Part shown: piece by piece, positions 36,535 through 46,677 of the stretch
Layout of the letters: every line of letters begins with the position of its first letter
Numbering within the stretch: the first letter of the stretch is position 1
From: Aeromonas sanarellii
GTDB taxonomy: Bacteria > Pseudomonadota > Gammaproteobacteria > Enterobacterales > Aeromonadaceae
DNA length: 64,000 nt
NCBI RefSeq assembly: GCF_000820085.1
Contig: NZ_CDBN01000021.1
Location: 124,001 to 188,000, forward strand
Direction of reading: 5' to 3'
Position numbers and translations under genes: made by a program
Notes under the pieces: generated by a model
Databases searched by the model: none
Told to the model about the DNA's origin: nothing
What the model saw: the letters and a program-made list of their open reading frames with translations, nothing else

Positions 36535-39500
36535 ACCGCTTCCCCTTGACCATCCCCCAGCAGGGGCTCTGGTCCGGACATCTGCTGAACGACGACAAGG
36601 CGATGTTCAACACCGCCGAGTGCATCGCCTTCGACGGCAAGGTCGAGGCGACCGTGCTGGTCGCAGCCCTTGCCAAGGCGGTGGGGGAGTGCGAGGCGCT
36701 CAAGGGCCACTTCGAAGACGATAAGGAGACGGTCTGCTTCGTCTCGCATGAGCGGCCCCTGGCCTATGAAGAGGTCTCTCTCGCGCGCGATGACGAGACG
36801 CTGGCCCGCGCCTGGGCCTGGGCCGATCTGCGCCGCCCGTTCGAGTTGACCCAAGAGGCGCCCTGCCGCTTCGCCCTGTTGCGCGGCCCCGGCCGCGATT
36901 ATCTCTACAGCTGCGTGCACCATATTGCGCTGGATGGCTTTGGCACCACCTTGCTGTTCCAGCGCATCGCCGAGCTGTATGCAGAGGGGCTGGCCGGTGA
37001 GATGAACTCCCCGTCGCCCTTCGGTTCTTTGGCGGAGGTGCTGGCGGAAGAGGCGAGCCGCGAGCAGAGCGGCAAGAACGCCGCCGCCCGCGGCTTCTGG
37101 CAGGAGCAGCTGCAAGGCTGGCCCGAGGTGAAGTCCTTTGGCGAGACCCGCGCGCCCATCGCGGCCGAATTTCTCCGCGAGAGCCGCCCGCTGCCGGCGG
37201 CGCTGTGGCAATCCCTGACCGGCTTTGCCGACGAGCACAAGCTGGGCTGGCCCGATCTGCTGCTGGCCGGCCTCTCTGCCCAACTGTCGCTTTCGAGCGG
37301 CCAGGATAAGACCCTGCTCGGCCTGATGATGATGAACCGCATCGGCTCGGCGTCCCTGACCGTGCCCTGCATGCAGATGAACATCACTCCCCTGGCTCTG
37401 GAGCTTGATGACGCGTTGGATCTGGCCGGGGCTGCCGGCGCCGTGGTCAAGGCCAAACGCGGGGTGCGTAAACACCAGCACTACCGCTACGAGCTGCTGC
37501 GCCGCGATCTTGGCCTGGTGGGGGGTGACAAGCGCCTGTTCGGCCCGCTGGTCAACATCATGCCGTTCGATCACGCTCGCCTTTTCGGGCCGTTATCTGC
37601 CCATATTCTCAACATCAGCGCCGGCCCGGTGGAGGATCTCACCATAGAGGTGCAGGTCGGCGTCGATGGCCAGCCCAGACTGGATCTGGACGCCAACCCC
37701 GGCTGCTACCAGCAGGGGGAGCTGGCGGCCATCGCCGATACCCTGTTTGCCCTGCTGGGACGCTGGCTGGCCGAGCCCGCCCAGACCCTGGGGACCCTCA
37801 AGGCCGACTGGCTGGCCGAGCAGCGAGCCAGCGCCCTGATCGCCGGCCCCGTCCATGAAGCTCTCCAGGTGCGGCCGGTGCTGGAGGCGCTCTGCCACTT
37901 TGCTGCCCAGACCCCGGACAAGATTGCGCTGGAGCAGGGAGAGGTCCGCTTCAGCTACGAGGCGCTGCTGGCCAGATCCGAACAGATGGCGGCCGCCCTG
38001 CAGGCCGAAGGCGTCGCCCCCGGCGACAAGGTGGGGGTCATGCTGGCCCGCACCCCCCAGGCCATCTTCGTCCAGTTGGCGGTGCTGCTGGCCGGCGCTG
38101 TCTACGTGCCGCTCGACCCCGAGCAGCCGCTGGAGCGCCAGGGCCATATTCTGCGGCTGGGGGAGGTCAAGACCCTGATCACCCAGGCGGAGTACCGCCA
38201 CAAGCTGGCCAGCCTGTTTGAGGGGCGCACCCTGCTGGCGGGGGATCTAGTGAGCATTGATCGGCTCAACCAGCCGGCCGCCGGTCGCGCCGTCGCCTAC
38301 CTGATGTTTACCTCGGGCTCCACCGGTCTGCCCAAGGGGGTGGCGGTGAGCCACGGCGCGCTGGATCACTTCGCCGCCGCCGCCCGCTGCCGCTACCACT
38401 TGGGCGAGGGCGCGCGGATGCTGCAATTCGCCCCCTTCAACTTCGACGCCAGCATCGAGGAGGTGTTCGCCACCCTGAGCGCCGGTGCCACCCTGGTGCT
38501 GCGCACCGACGCCCTGCTCGAATCCATGCCCGCCTTTGCGGCCGGGGTGGAGCAGATGGGGATCACCCACCTCGACCTGCCCACCGCGTTCTGGAACGAG
38601 TGGGTGGTGGCGCTGACGGCGGGCCAGGCCCACATTCCTGCCAATCTGGCCACCGTCATCATCGGCGGCGAGGCAGTCTACCCCGAGCAGCTGGCCCAGT
38701 GGCAGCGTCAGGGCCGCTCCGATGTGCGCCTGTTCAACACCTACGGCCCCACCGAAACCACAGTGGTGGTGACCACCCAGGAGCTGCAGCAGGAAGACCC
38801 GAGCCAGGCCCAGTTGCCCATCGGCCTGCCGCTGCCCGGTATGCAGGCGCTTATCTTGGGGGCGGGGGAGCAACCCGCCAGCGAGGGAGAGCTGGTGCTG
38901 CTCGGCCCGCAGCTGGCCAACGGCTACGTGGGAGGTGTGCAGGGGAGCTTTGGCACCCTGCGTGTCGGGGCGAAGCAGATGCCCGTCTATCGCACCGGCG
39001 ATCGGGTGCGCTTGGTGGCCGGCCGGCTGGTCTACCTCGGTCGGCGCGACAACGAATTCAAGATAAGCGGCTATCGCATCCAGCCCGGCGAAGTGGAGGC
39101 CCAGCTGCTGGCCCTGCCCGGGTTGGACGAGGCCTGCGTGCAGGGGGTGAGCATCGGCAGCGTGCGCCGGCTGGTGGCCTTCGTGGCGGGGCCGGAGCGC
39201 GACAGCCGGGTCATCAAGGCGCAGCTGGCCAGGGTGCTGCCTGCCGCCATGATCCCCACCGACTATCGCCACTATGACCAGCTGCCCCGTACCGGCTCCA
39301 ACAAACTGGATCGCAAGGCCCTGCTGGCCGCCTACCAGGCGGGCGGCGAAGCCCTGACCCTGGGCAGCGAGACCGAGAACCGGGTTGGCGCCATCTGGCA
39401 GCAGATCCTGGGGCTGGCCACCATGGGGCCCGCTGACAACTTCTTCGAACTGGGGGGCCAGTCCCTGCAGACCATCCAGATCGTCAACCGGCTCGGTGCC

Positions 39501-39620
39501 GAGTTCGGGGTGCAGGTCAAGGTCTCCGACGTGTTCGATCACCCTCGCCTGGATGATTTCTGCCGTTTCCTCGACGGCCTGCTTGCCGAGGACGAAGAGA
39601 GCGTGGAGATGGTGTGGTGA
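36531..39620 (+). CDS. amoF: NRPS module AmoF: condensation-adenylation-carrier
   Basis: 1029 aa. Domains: condensation (1-440; active site [10 protein letters not shown] near 130), adenylation (450-940; [12 protein letters not shown] near 592, NTYGPTETT near 736, YRTGDRVR near 820, A10 Lys in SNKLDRKAL near 924) and carrier (950-1025; [11 protein letters not shown], Ser near 977). Unlike EntF it has no thioesterase domain. Hand-read specificity residues are D A E D I G T V V K, close to the Lys code DAESIGSVCK, so it probably activates lysine and joins it to DHB. Amonabactin contains two Lys, which would require this module to work twice. Confidence 0.92.
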   Translation: MNRFPLTIPQQGLWSGHLLNDDKAMFNTAECIAFDGKVEATVLVAALAKAVGECEALKGHFEDDKETVCFVSHERPLAYEEVSLARDDETLARAWAWADLRRPFELTQEAPCRFALLRGPGRDYLYSCVHHIALDGFGTTLLFQRIAELYAEGLAGEMNSPSPFGSLAEVLAEEASREQSGKNAAARGFWQEQLQGWPEVKSFGETRAPIAAEFLRESRPLPAALWQSLTGFADEHKLGWPDLLLAGLSAQLSLSSGQDKTLLGLMMMNRIGSASLTVPCMQMNITPLALELDDALDLAGAAGAVVKAKRGVRKHQHYRYELLRRDLGLVGGDKRLFGPLVNIMPFDHARLFGPLSAHILNISAGPVEDLTIEVQVGVDGQPRLDLDANPGCYQQGELAAIADTLFALLGRWLAEPAQTLGTLKADWLAEQRASALIAGPVHEALQVRPVLEALCHFAAQTPDKIALEQGEVRFSYEALLARSEQMAAALQAEGVAPGDKVGVMLARTPQAIFVQLAVLLAGAVYVPLDPEQPLERQGHILRLGEVKTLITQAEYRHKLASLFEGRTLLAGDLVSIDRLNQPAAGRAVAYLMFTSGSTGLPKGVAVSHGALDHFAAAARCRYHLGEGARMLQFAPFNFDASIEEVFATLSAGATLVLRTDALLESMPAFAAGVEQMGITHLDLPTAFWNEWVVALTAGQAHIPANLATVIIGGEAVYPEQLAQWQRQGRSDVRLFNTYGPTETTVVVTTQELQQEDPSQAQLPIGLPLPGMQALILGAGEQPASEGELVLLGPQLANGYVGGVQGSFGTLRVGAKQMPVYRTGDRVRLVAGRLVYLGRRDNEFKISGYRIQPGEVEAQLLALPGLDEACVQGVSIGSVRRLVAFVAGPERDSRVIKAQLARVLPAAMIPTDYRHYDQLPRTGSNKLDRKALLAAYQAGGEALTLGSETENRVGAIWQQILGLATMGPADNFFELGGQSLQTIQIVNRLGAEFGVQVKVSDVFDHPRLDDFCRFLDGLLAEDEESVEMVW

Positions 39621-39640
39621 TGGATAAGGAGCAACAAGCA

Positions 39641-40390
39641 ATGGCCTTTGATTTCACTGGCAAGCGGGTCTGGGTGACCGGGGCCGGGCGCGGCATCGGC
39701 CGCGAGGTGGCCACGCAGTTCGTGGCGGCCGGCGCAATCGTGGTGGGGCTGGATCTGGCGTTTCCCGAAGCCGACTACCCCTATGCCACCCGGCTGCTCG
39801 ATATCGGCGATTCGAAGGCGGTCAACACCTGCTGCGCAGCGCTGCTGGCGGACGGCGGGCTGGATGTGCTGGTGAACGGGGCCGGGGTGCTGCGCCTCGG
39901 CCCCACCGACGCCTTGAGCGATGACGATTGGCACGACTGCATGACGGTCAACGCCAGCGGCGTCTTCTATCTGCTGCGGGCCCTGGTGCCCCACTTCAAG
40001 GGACAGAGGCGCGGTGCCATCGTCACCATCGGCTCCAACGCCGCCCATGTGCCGCGCATGCAGATGGCGGCCTATTGCGCCTCCAAGGCGGCGGTCACCA
40101 GCCTGACCCAGACGGTGGGGCTGGAGCTGGCCCCCTTCGGCGTGCGCGCCAACCTGGTGTCGCCGGGCTCGACGGATACCCCCATGCTGCGCGGCATGCT
40201 GCCAAGCGAGGAGGCCATGGCCCGCACCATCGCCGGGTTGCCGGAGCAGTTCAAGCTCGGCATCCCTCTGCGCAAGGTGGCCACCCCGGCGGAGATCGCC
40301 CATACCGTCCTCTTCCTGGCCTCGGATCTGGCCAGCCACATCACGCTGCAGGATCTGGTCGTCGACGGCGGCGCCACCCTGAGTGCCTGA
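39641..40390 (+). CDS. amoA: 2,3-dihydro-2,3-dihydroxybenzoate dehydrogenase AmoA
   Basis: 249 aa SDR-family NAD-dependent enzyme (EntA) that makes 2,3-dihydroxybenzoate, last step of the aryl acid branch. NAD motif TGAGRGIG near residue 12, NGAGVL near 80, catalytic Ser near 131 (IGSNAAHV) and YCASKAA near 144 with the YxxxK pair. The ATG at 39641 is chosen because AAGGAGC lies 8 bases upstream and it gives the EntA-like start MAFDFTGKRVWVTGAG; an ATG at 39620 touching the amoF stop is an alternative. Confidence 0.92.
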   Translation: MAFDFTGKRVWVTGAGRGIGREVATQFVAAGAIVVGLDLAFPEADYPYATRLLDIGDSKAVNTCCAALLADGGLDVLVNGAGVLRLGPTDALSDDDWHDCMTVNASGVFYLLRALVPHFKGQRRGAIVTIGSNAAHVPRMQMAAYCASKAAVTSLTQTVGLELAPFGVRANLVSPGSTDTPMLRGMLPSEEAMARTIAGLPEQFKLGIPLRKVATPAEIAHTVLFLASDLASHITLQDLVVDGGATLSA

Positions 40391-40404
40391 GGCTTGAGAA
40401 ACAG

Positions 40405-43400
40405 ATGAACAATATGATTTTGCTGTTGAAACAGCTGGAACGGCAGGGGGTCAAGCTGGCGCTGAACGACAAGGGCCAGCTTATCTCCCAGTCGAGCAAG
40501 GAGGCGGTGACACCGGCCATCGGCGCCACCATCAAGGCCCACAAGGATGAGCTGGTGCGCTGCCTGGCGGCCCGTGCCGCCTTCGAGGCGCCTATCGTCG
40601 CCGAGGGGGCCTTGCAGGGGCCGCTCTCGTCGTCCCAGAGCGGGCTCTGGTTTATCGAGCAGTACGAGGAGGCCTCCCACCTCTACAACATGCCGGTCTA
40701 TTTTCGCGTCAAGGGAGAGCTGGACACGGCGGCGCTGGAGTTTGCCTTCGACCACCTGTTTGCCCGCCACCCCAGCATGCGCACCCGCTTCATCAAGGAT
40801 GAGGCGGGCAGGGGCGCGCAGGAGATCCTGCCCCACGTGCCCTTCACGCTGCAGATTGAGGACGTGAGCGCAGAGCCCATTGCCGAGCGGGAGGCCTATG
40901 TGGCCCGCCGGGTGCGCGAGGAGATTGGCCGCCCCTTCTCCCTGACCCAGGGGGATCTCAGCCGGGTGCATCTGATACGGCTGGGCAGCCGCGAACACGT
41001 GTTGCTGATCACCCAGCACCACATCATCTCCGACGGCTGGTCGGTCAAGAACATGTTCGCGGATCTCAAGCGCGCCTTTCTTGCCCACCAGAACCGCGAG
41101 CCCCTGCAGGTGAGCGAGCTGCCGCTCACCTACATCGACTATGCCCGCTGGTTCAACTCACCGCGTTTTCTCGATTATCACGCCGAGTTCAAGCCGTTCT
41201 GGGTCGACAGGCTCGGTGGCAGCCCCGAGGTGCACGGCCTGCCGCTGGACAAGCCGCGCCCGGCCCATCAGGACAGCGGCGGCGAGCTGGTCTTCTCCAC
41301 CATCGACAACGATCTGTGGGAGAGCTTCAAGCGCCTCTGTCAGCGTCACAGCACCTCCAACTTCATCGGTCTGCACGCCCTGTTTGCCCTGCTGATGGTG
41401 CGCCAGAGCGGCGAGAAGGAGGTGGTGATCGGCACCCCGCTCGCCTATCGCGAGCGCCATGAGATCGAGTCGCTGGTGGGCTTCTTCGTCAACACCCTGG
41501 TGCTGCGCACTCAACTCAGCGGCAAGCCCAGCTTTGTCGACTATCTGCAGCAGTGCCGGGAGGAGGATCTGGCGGCCTTCGATCACCAGCTCTACCGCTT
41601 CGAGGCGCTGGCCGAGGCCATCGGCGCCGATCGCACCACCGCCATCAACCCCATCTTCCAGATCATGCTGGTCTATCAGGCCAAGGTGGACTTCAACGAT
41701 CTCATCCCCGGCTGCCAGCTGGTGGAGGAGACCTCGCCTGTGCTACCGGCCAAGACCGACATCTCGGTCAAGGTGACCGAGCTGATGGATTCCGTCAGGG
41801 TGGACTGGCTGTTTGCCACCGCCCTGTTCGAGCGAGAGACCATCCAGGTTTATGCCGATCGCCTGCTGCACCTGATGCGCGCCGTGGTGGCGGCCCCCGA
41901 GACCGACATCTGGCAACTGCCGCTGGAGGCGGGCACCGACCAGGCAGCGATGGCCGCACAGCTTGCCGACTTGCCGCCGGATTACCACAACCGCGATACC
42001 CTGCTCTGTCATATCGAACGGCGGGCTGGGCAGTGCCCAGACGCCCTGGCGGTCCGCGACGGTGCGCAATCTTTGACCTATGGCGAGCTGGAGGCTCGCG
42101 CCAACCGGCTGGCCCACTGGCTGCAGGCTCGCGGCGTCACCCCGGGCGCCGCCATCGGCATCCAGGCGAGACGCGATGTCGCCTTCGTGGTTGCCCTGCT
42201 CGCCAGCTGGAAGGCGGGGGCGGCCTATGTACCCCTCGACCCTGCCTATCCCGCCGAGCGGCTGGCCCATATCCTCGGCGATGCATCCATCAGCCTGGTG
42301 CTGGGTGGCGTGCCGGACCCGCGGCTTGGCGAGGCGCTGGCGGGCACGACTGCCGCGTATCACGATCTGCACGGGCTGGCGCTGGACAAGATGCCAACCA
42401 GCACGCCTGCACTGCCTCGAGACGCCGCCATGCTGGCCCAGATCATCTACACCTCCGGCAGCACCGGCCTGCCCAAGGGAGTCATGGTGGAGCAGGGCAG
42501 CCTGGTCAACCTGATGGCGGATCATGGCGAGCGCATCGCCCTTGATCAGAATGGGGCCATGTTCAACTGCATGTCCCTCTCGTTCGATGCGGGCAACATG
42601 ACCAGCTTGCTGCCCCTTTACTGCGGTGCGGCCCTGCACTTCGGCGAGCCGGGCGAGGGGGTGATCAGTGCCGCGATCGCTTGCGGTGCCAGCCATATGA
42701 TCCTGCCCACGGCGCTGTTGGCGAATCTATTGCCAGCGGCGGATCTCGGTTCCCTCAAGGCCATCGGTTTTGGCGGCGAGGCGTGCCCGAGCAGCCTGGT
42801 GGAGCGTTGGGGGGAGCGGGTGGCGCTGTTCAACATGTACGGCCCGACCGAGTGCACCGTCACCGCGCTCTGCGCGCGGCTCACCCCGGGGGAGCCCATC
42901 ACCATAGGTCGACCGGTCAACCACCTGAAGGCGCTGATCCTGGACGAGGCGGGCAACCTCTGCCCGGTGGGGGTGCCCGGCGAGCTCTGCCTGGCAGGGT
43001 TGGGGCTGGCCCGCGGCTACCTCAATCTGCCGGAGCGCACCCAGGAGGCCTTTATCGAGCTGGCGCTGGCGGAACGTACCCATCGCCTCTATCGCACCGG
43101 CGATCGGGCCCTGCTGCGCCGCGATAGCAACATCCAGTATCTGGGCCGGATAGACGAGCAGATCAAGCTGCGCGGCTATCGCATCGAGCCGGGGGAGATA
43201 GAGACCCGGCTTGCCGAATTGTGCCCGGTCATCCGCCAGATCAAGGTGGTGGTGCAGGAGGGTCGTCTGCTCGCTTACGCCTGTTTGCAGGCCGGGGCGA
43301 GCGAGCCCGACGGCGACGCCCTGCTGCAGCGAGCCGGCGAGTGCCTGCCCGAATACATGGTGCCGGCGCGCCTCTGCTGGCTGCCCGAGATGCCGCTCAC

Positions 43401-46400
43401 CCCCAACGGCAAGCTGGACTTGCGCCGCTTGCCCGCCATCGTCTGGCAGCAGAGCAAGGGCGAGCCGCAAAACGAACTGGAGCAGACAGTGCTGGCCATC
43501 TGGCAAGGGGTGCTCAAGCAACCGCTCGGGGTGGAGGATGACTTCTTCCGCTTGGGCGGTGACTCCATCCTCAGCATCCAGCTCACCACCCGGCTGCGGG
43601 ATGCGGGACTGCATTGCAGCGTGAAGGACGTGTTCGAAGCCAAGACGGTGCGTCGCCTCTGCCGCCAGCTCGGCCAGCAGCAGGCAGTCAGCCACAGGAG
43701 CGAGCAGGGCAGCCTGACCGGCGAGTTCCCGCTCCACCCCATTCAGCACTGGTTCTTCGAGCAGGGCTTTGCCAAGTCCGGTCACTGGAACCAGGGGGTG
43801 ATCCTGCGCCTGCCGGCCGGGGTGGACGATGAGGCCCTGCGCGGCTGGCTGGATGCGTTGCGCCAGCACCACGATGCCCTGCGTCTGGCGGTGACCCCGA
43901 CCGGCCAGCGCTACCTGGCCGAACTGCCATTGCCGCCGCTGCCGACCCTGGATGCCGCCAATTTCGATGAGGCCAAGCTGCAGGCCCGCCTGACCGAGCT
44001 GCAGGGAGATTTCGACCCTGCCAGCGGCCACACCCTGGCCTGGGCCCGCCTGCGCAATCTCGCCCTCGAGGGGGCGCGCGAGGGCGAGACGGTGGAGGGG
44101 CTCTTCCTCGCCTTCCATCACCTGGTCATCGATGCGGTCTCCTGGCGCATTCTGGCCGAAGATCTGGCTCGGGTGAGCAGGGGCGAGCCGCTGCCCGCCA
44201 AGGGCAGCAGCTATCGCCAGTGGGGCGAGGGGCTGGCGGCCTACGCCAAACGGGAAGAGGAACAGCTTGGCTTCTGGCTGGCTCAGGGGGAAGGCAGCCA
44301 GGGTCACCTGCTGGAAGCGGCGCGCGCCGCCGATGGCCGAGCCGCCGCCAGCCTGCTGCAACTGAGTCAGGAGACCACGGTTCGTCTCATCGACGCCGCC
44401 AACCAGGCCTACTTCACCCGGGTGCCCGACCTGTTGCTGGCGGCACTGACTCGTACCCTGAGCGAGCAGGGTTACGGCAGCCGTCACTGCGTGATGCTGG
44501 AAGGACACGGCCGTGAGGCCATCGATGCTGAACTGGACGTGAGCCGTACCCTCGGCTGGTTTACCAGCACCTACCCGCTGGCGCTGGCGGATGCCGGGGC
44601 GTGGGATGCGCTGGTGTGCGCCACCAAGGAGCAGCTGCGCGCCGTGCCGGACAAGGGGGTGGGTTTCAACGCCCTGCGGCTGCACCACCCACGTGGCTGG
44701 GCACTGCCCGAAGCCCTGGTGGTCTTCAACTATCTGGGGGTCAGCCATCAGGGCGAGGCCGCTCAACCCTGGCAACCCCTGCCGCTGGCGCCGGGGGCCC
44801 CCACGTCCCCTGACAACCTGCCGCGCGAGCTGGTCAGTCTGCACGGGGGCGTGTTTGATGGCCGCCTCACCCTGCGCCAGGTGGGCGCCCTCAACCAGCA
44901 GGCGAGCGACGCCTTGATGGCGCGGCTGGCGGACAACCTGACGGCGCTGGTGGAACACTGCTGCGCGGTGAAGGCCCCACGCCATACCCCGAGCGACTTC
45001 CCGGGGCTTGGCCTCTCGCAAAGCGCGCTCGATCGGGTGCTGAGCGGGCGCGAGGTGGAGACTCTGCTGCCGATGACCTCTTTGCAGCAGAGCATGTTCC
45101 ATCACAGGGCGTTGCTGCCCGGGGATCACGCCTATCACCTGCAGACCGAGATGGACTATCACCAGCCGCTGGACGTGGCGGTCTACCGTCAGGCCTGGCA
45201 GGGGCAGATCGCCCTTTGGCCGGCCCTTCGCAGCGAACTGGTGCTGGCGGACGGGGTGGCGCTCCAGCGCATCCTCAAGCATGCCGAGTTGCCATTCCAC
45301 TATGAGGACTTGTCCGAGGTAGGGAATGAGGCGGGAGAGGCCGAGGCACGGGTCCAGGCCTATCGCGAGCAGGATCTGGCCCGCCCGATCCCGCTGGAAC
45401 AGGCGCCCCTGCTGCGCCTTGCCTGCTTCAAATTGGCCCCCGATCACCACAAGGTGATCTTCAGCGCCCATCACGGCGTGCTGGATGGCTGGAGCGGCCC
45501 CGTGTTGCTGGGTTCCCTGCATCGCGGCTATCAGGCGCTGATGAACGGCCTGTTGCCGCAGCGCGAGCCGGATACGGCCTGGCTCGAATTTGGCCGCCAT
45601 ATCGCCAGCCAAACCCGCAGCGCCGACGCCTACTGGCAGGGGCGGGGCGAGCTCTTGGCAATGCCTAACGATCTCACCTGCCTGTTTGGGGTGACGCTGG
45701 ACGCTAGCTCAAGCGGGCGCCATACCCAGCAGCGACCGGCGGTGCGAGCCACGGCATTGCCGGCCGAGGTGGCGACCTTGCTCGCGCACCGTGCCCGCGA
45801 GCTTGGCGTGACTGCGGGCCTGTTGGCCCAATATGCCTGGCACCGTCTGCTGGCACGCCGCTCTGGCGATGCCGTCACCCTGGTGGGCAATGTGACCCCG
45901 GGTAGGGATTACCCCATCGAGGGGATCACCGCGAGCGTCGGGCTCTACATCAACAGCCTGCCACTGGCGCTGGCGTGGTGCACCGAGCTGACCCTGGCCG
46001 AGCATATCGCCCGGTTGCAGACCGATTTGATGGCGCTCAACGAGCACGGCACCCAGTCACTGGCGGCACTGACCAAAGGCCGAGCACGCCTGTTCCAGAG
46101 TCTGTTCGTGTTCGAGAACTACCCCATGCCGGCGGTCCCTGCCGCCCCCGAACCCCACCAGCTGGTGCCGCGCTTTGGCACCGTGGTGGAGAAGGTGGAG
46201 CTGCCGCTCTCCTTGGTGGTCAGCAGCCGGGGCGAGACGCTCCAGCTGCGCCTCGAATTCGACGGCGAGCAGATCCCCGAGGACCGGGCCGAGGCGGTGC
46301 TGGCTGCCTGGCTGGCCGAGCTCGACTGGCTGGCGCAGGCGGATCTGAGCCAGCCGGCCAGAGTGGCGGCGGCACAGCCCCCGGTGATGCCACAGGTGGC

Positions 46401-46677
46401 CTCCACCAGGGCGGAGTCCGGCCTGGCTCAGCCGCCGGCCGAGGCCCGTGTGCTGGTGGCCCTGTGGGAGCGCCAGTGCGGCGTACCCGGCATCTGGCAG
46501 CAGACCCTGTGTGAACTCGGGGTGGATTCGGTGCAGCAGCTCGCCCTGCTGGCGGCCCTCAACGAGGCGTTTGGCCAGGAGCGGGCGCCGCTTACCCTGC
46601 AGACGCTCAAGGCCCACCCATCCCCCAGCCGGCTCTATCGACACTGGCTGGTGCGCCAAACGGAGGCCGCGCTATGA
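40405..46677 (+). CDS. amoG: Bimodular NRPS AmoG with an A-less second module
   Basis: 2090 aa, the largest gene here. Domains: TubC-type docking (1-60, LLLKQLERQGVKLALNDKGQ), C (75-510, HHIISDGW near 205), A (530-1000, [12 protein letters not shown] near 680, NMYGPTECT, YRTGDRA near 896), carrier (FRLGGDSILSIQL, Ser near 1054), epimerisation (1105-1500, HHLVIDAVSW near 1238, EGHGRE, RTLGWFTSTYPL near 1382), a second C (1550-1960, HHGVLDGW near 1690) and a carrier (ELGVDSVQQL near 2040). The second module lacks an A domain. The E domain suggests a D residue made by module 1. Hand-read residues of the A domain (D A M I G G M V T) fit no code I know well; an aromatic residue is inferred from the product. 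Confidence 0.92.
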   Translation: MNNMILLLKQLERQGVKLALNDKGQLISQSSKEAVTPAIGATIKAHKDELVRCLAARAAFEAPIVAEGALQGPLSSSQSGLWFIEQYEEASHLYNMPVYFRVKGELDTAALEFAFDHLFARHPSMRTRFIKDEAGRGAQEILPHVPFTLQIEDVSAEPIAEREAYVARRVREEIGRPFSLTQGDLSRVHLIRLGSREHVLLITQHHIISDGWSVKNMFADLKRAFLAHQNREPLQVSELPLTYIDYARWFNSPRFLDYHAEFKPFWVDRLGGSPEVHGLPLDKPRPAHQDSGGELVFSTIDNDLWESFKRLCQRHSTSNFIGLHALFALLMVRQSGEKEVVIGTPLAYRERHEIESLVGFFVNTLVLRTQLSGKPSFVDYLQQCREEDLAAFDHQLYRFEALAEAIGADRTTAINPIFQIMLVYQAKVDFNDLIPGCQLVEETSPVLPAKTDISVKVTELMDSVRVDWLFATALFERETIQVYADRLLHLMRAVVAAPETDIWQLPLEAGTDQAAMAAQLADLPPDYHNRDTLLCHIERRAGQCPDALAVRDGAQSLTYGELEARANRLAHWLQARGVTPGAAIGIQARRDVAFVVALLASWKAGAAYVPLDPAYPAERLAHILGDASISLVLGGVPDPRLGEALAGTTAAYHDLHGLALDKMPTSTPALPRDAAMLAQIIYTSGSTGLPKGVMVEQGSLVNLMADHGERIALDQNGAMFNCMSLSFDAGNMTSLLPLYCGAALHFGEPGEGVISAAIACGASHMILPTALLANLLPAADLGSLKAIGFGGEACPSSLVERWGERVALFNMYGPTECTVTALCARLTPGEPITIGRPVNHLKALILDEAGNLCPVGVPGELCLAGLGLARGYLNLPERTQEAFIELALAERTHRLYRTGDRALLRRDSNIQYLGRIDEQIKLRGYRIEPGEIETRLAELCPVIRQIKVVVQEGRLLAYACLQAGASEPDGDALLQRAGECLPEYMVPARLCWLPEMPLTPNGKLDLRRLPAIVWQQSKGEPQNELEQTVLAIWQGVLKQPLGVEDDFFRLGGDSILSIQLTTRLRDAGLHCSVKDVFEAKTVRRLCRQLGQQQAVSHRSEQGSLTGEFPLHPIQHWFFEQGFAKSGHWNQGVILRLPAGVDDEALRGWLDALRQHHDALRLAVTPTGQRYLAELPLPPLPTLDAANFDEAKLQARLTELQGDFDPASGHTLAWARLRNLALEGAREGETVEGLFLAFHHLVIDAVSWRILAEDLARVSRGEPLPAKGSSYRQWGEGLAAYAKREEEQLGFWLAQGEGSQGHLLEAARAADGRAAASLLQLSQETTVRLIDAANQAYFTRVPDLLLAALTRTLSEQGYGSRHCVMLEGHGREAIDAELDVSRTLGWFTSTYPLALADAGAWDALVCATKEQLRAVPDKGVGFNALRLHHPRGWALPEALVVFNYLGVSHQGEAAQPWQPLPLAPGAPTSPDNLPRELVSLHGGVFDGRLTLRQVGALNQQASDALMARLADNLTALVEHCCAVKAPRHTPSDFPGLGLSQSALDRVLSGREVETLLPMTSLQQSMFHHRALLPGDHAYHLQTEMDYHQPLDVAVYRQAWQGQIALWPALRSELVLADGVALQRILKHAELPFHYEDLSEVGNEAGEAEARVQAYREQDLARPIPLEQAPLLRLACFKLAPDHHKVIFSAHHGVLDGWSGPVLLGSLHRGYQALMNGLLPQREPDTAWLEFGRHIASQTRSADAYWQGRGELLAMPNDLTCLFGVTLDASSSGRHTQQRPAVRATALPAEVATLLAHRARELGVTAGLLAQYAWHRLLARRSGDAVTLVGNVTPGRDYPIEGITASVGLYINSLPLALAWCTELTLAEHIARLQTDLMALNEHGTQSLAALTKGRARLFQSLFVFENYPMPAVPAAPEPHQLVPRFGTVVEKVELPLSLVVSSRGETLQLRLEFDGEQIPEDRAEAVLAAWLAELDWLAQADLSQPARVAAAQPPVMPQVASTRAESGLAQPPAEARVLVALWERQCGVPGIWQQTLCELGVDSVQQLALLAALNEAFGQERAPLTLQTLKAHPSPSRLYRHWLVRQTEAAL

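Noticed and set aside
42727..45612. 961-codon open frame antisense to amoG
   Set aside because: High-GC codon-position shadow of the NRPS gene; no domain or ribosome site.
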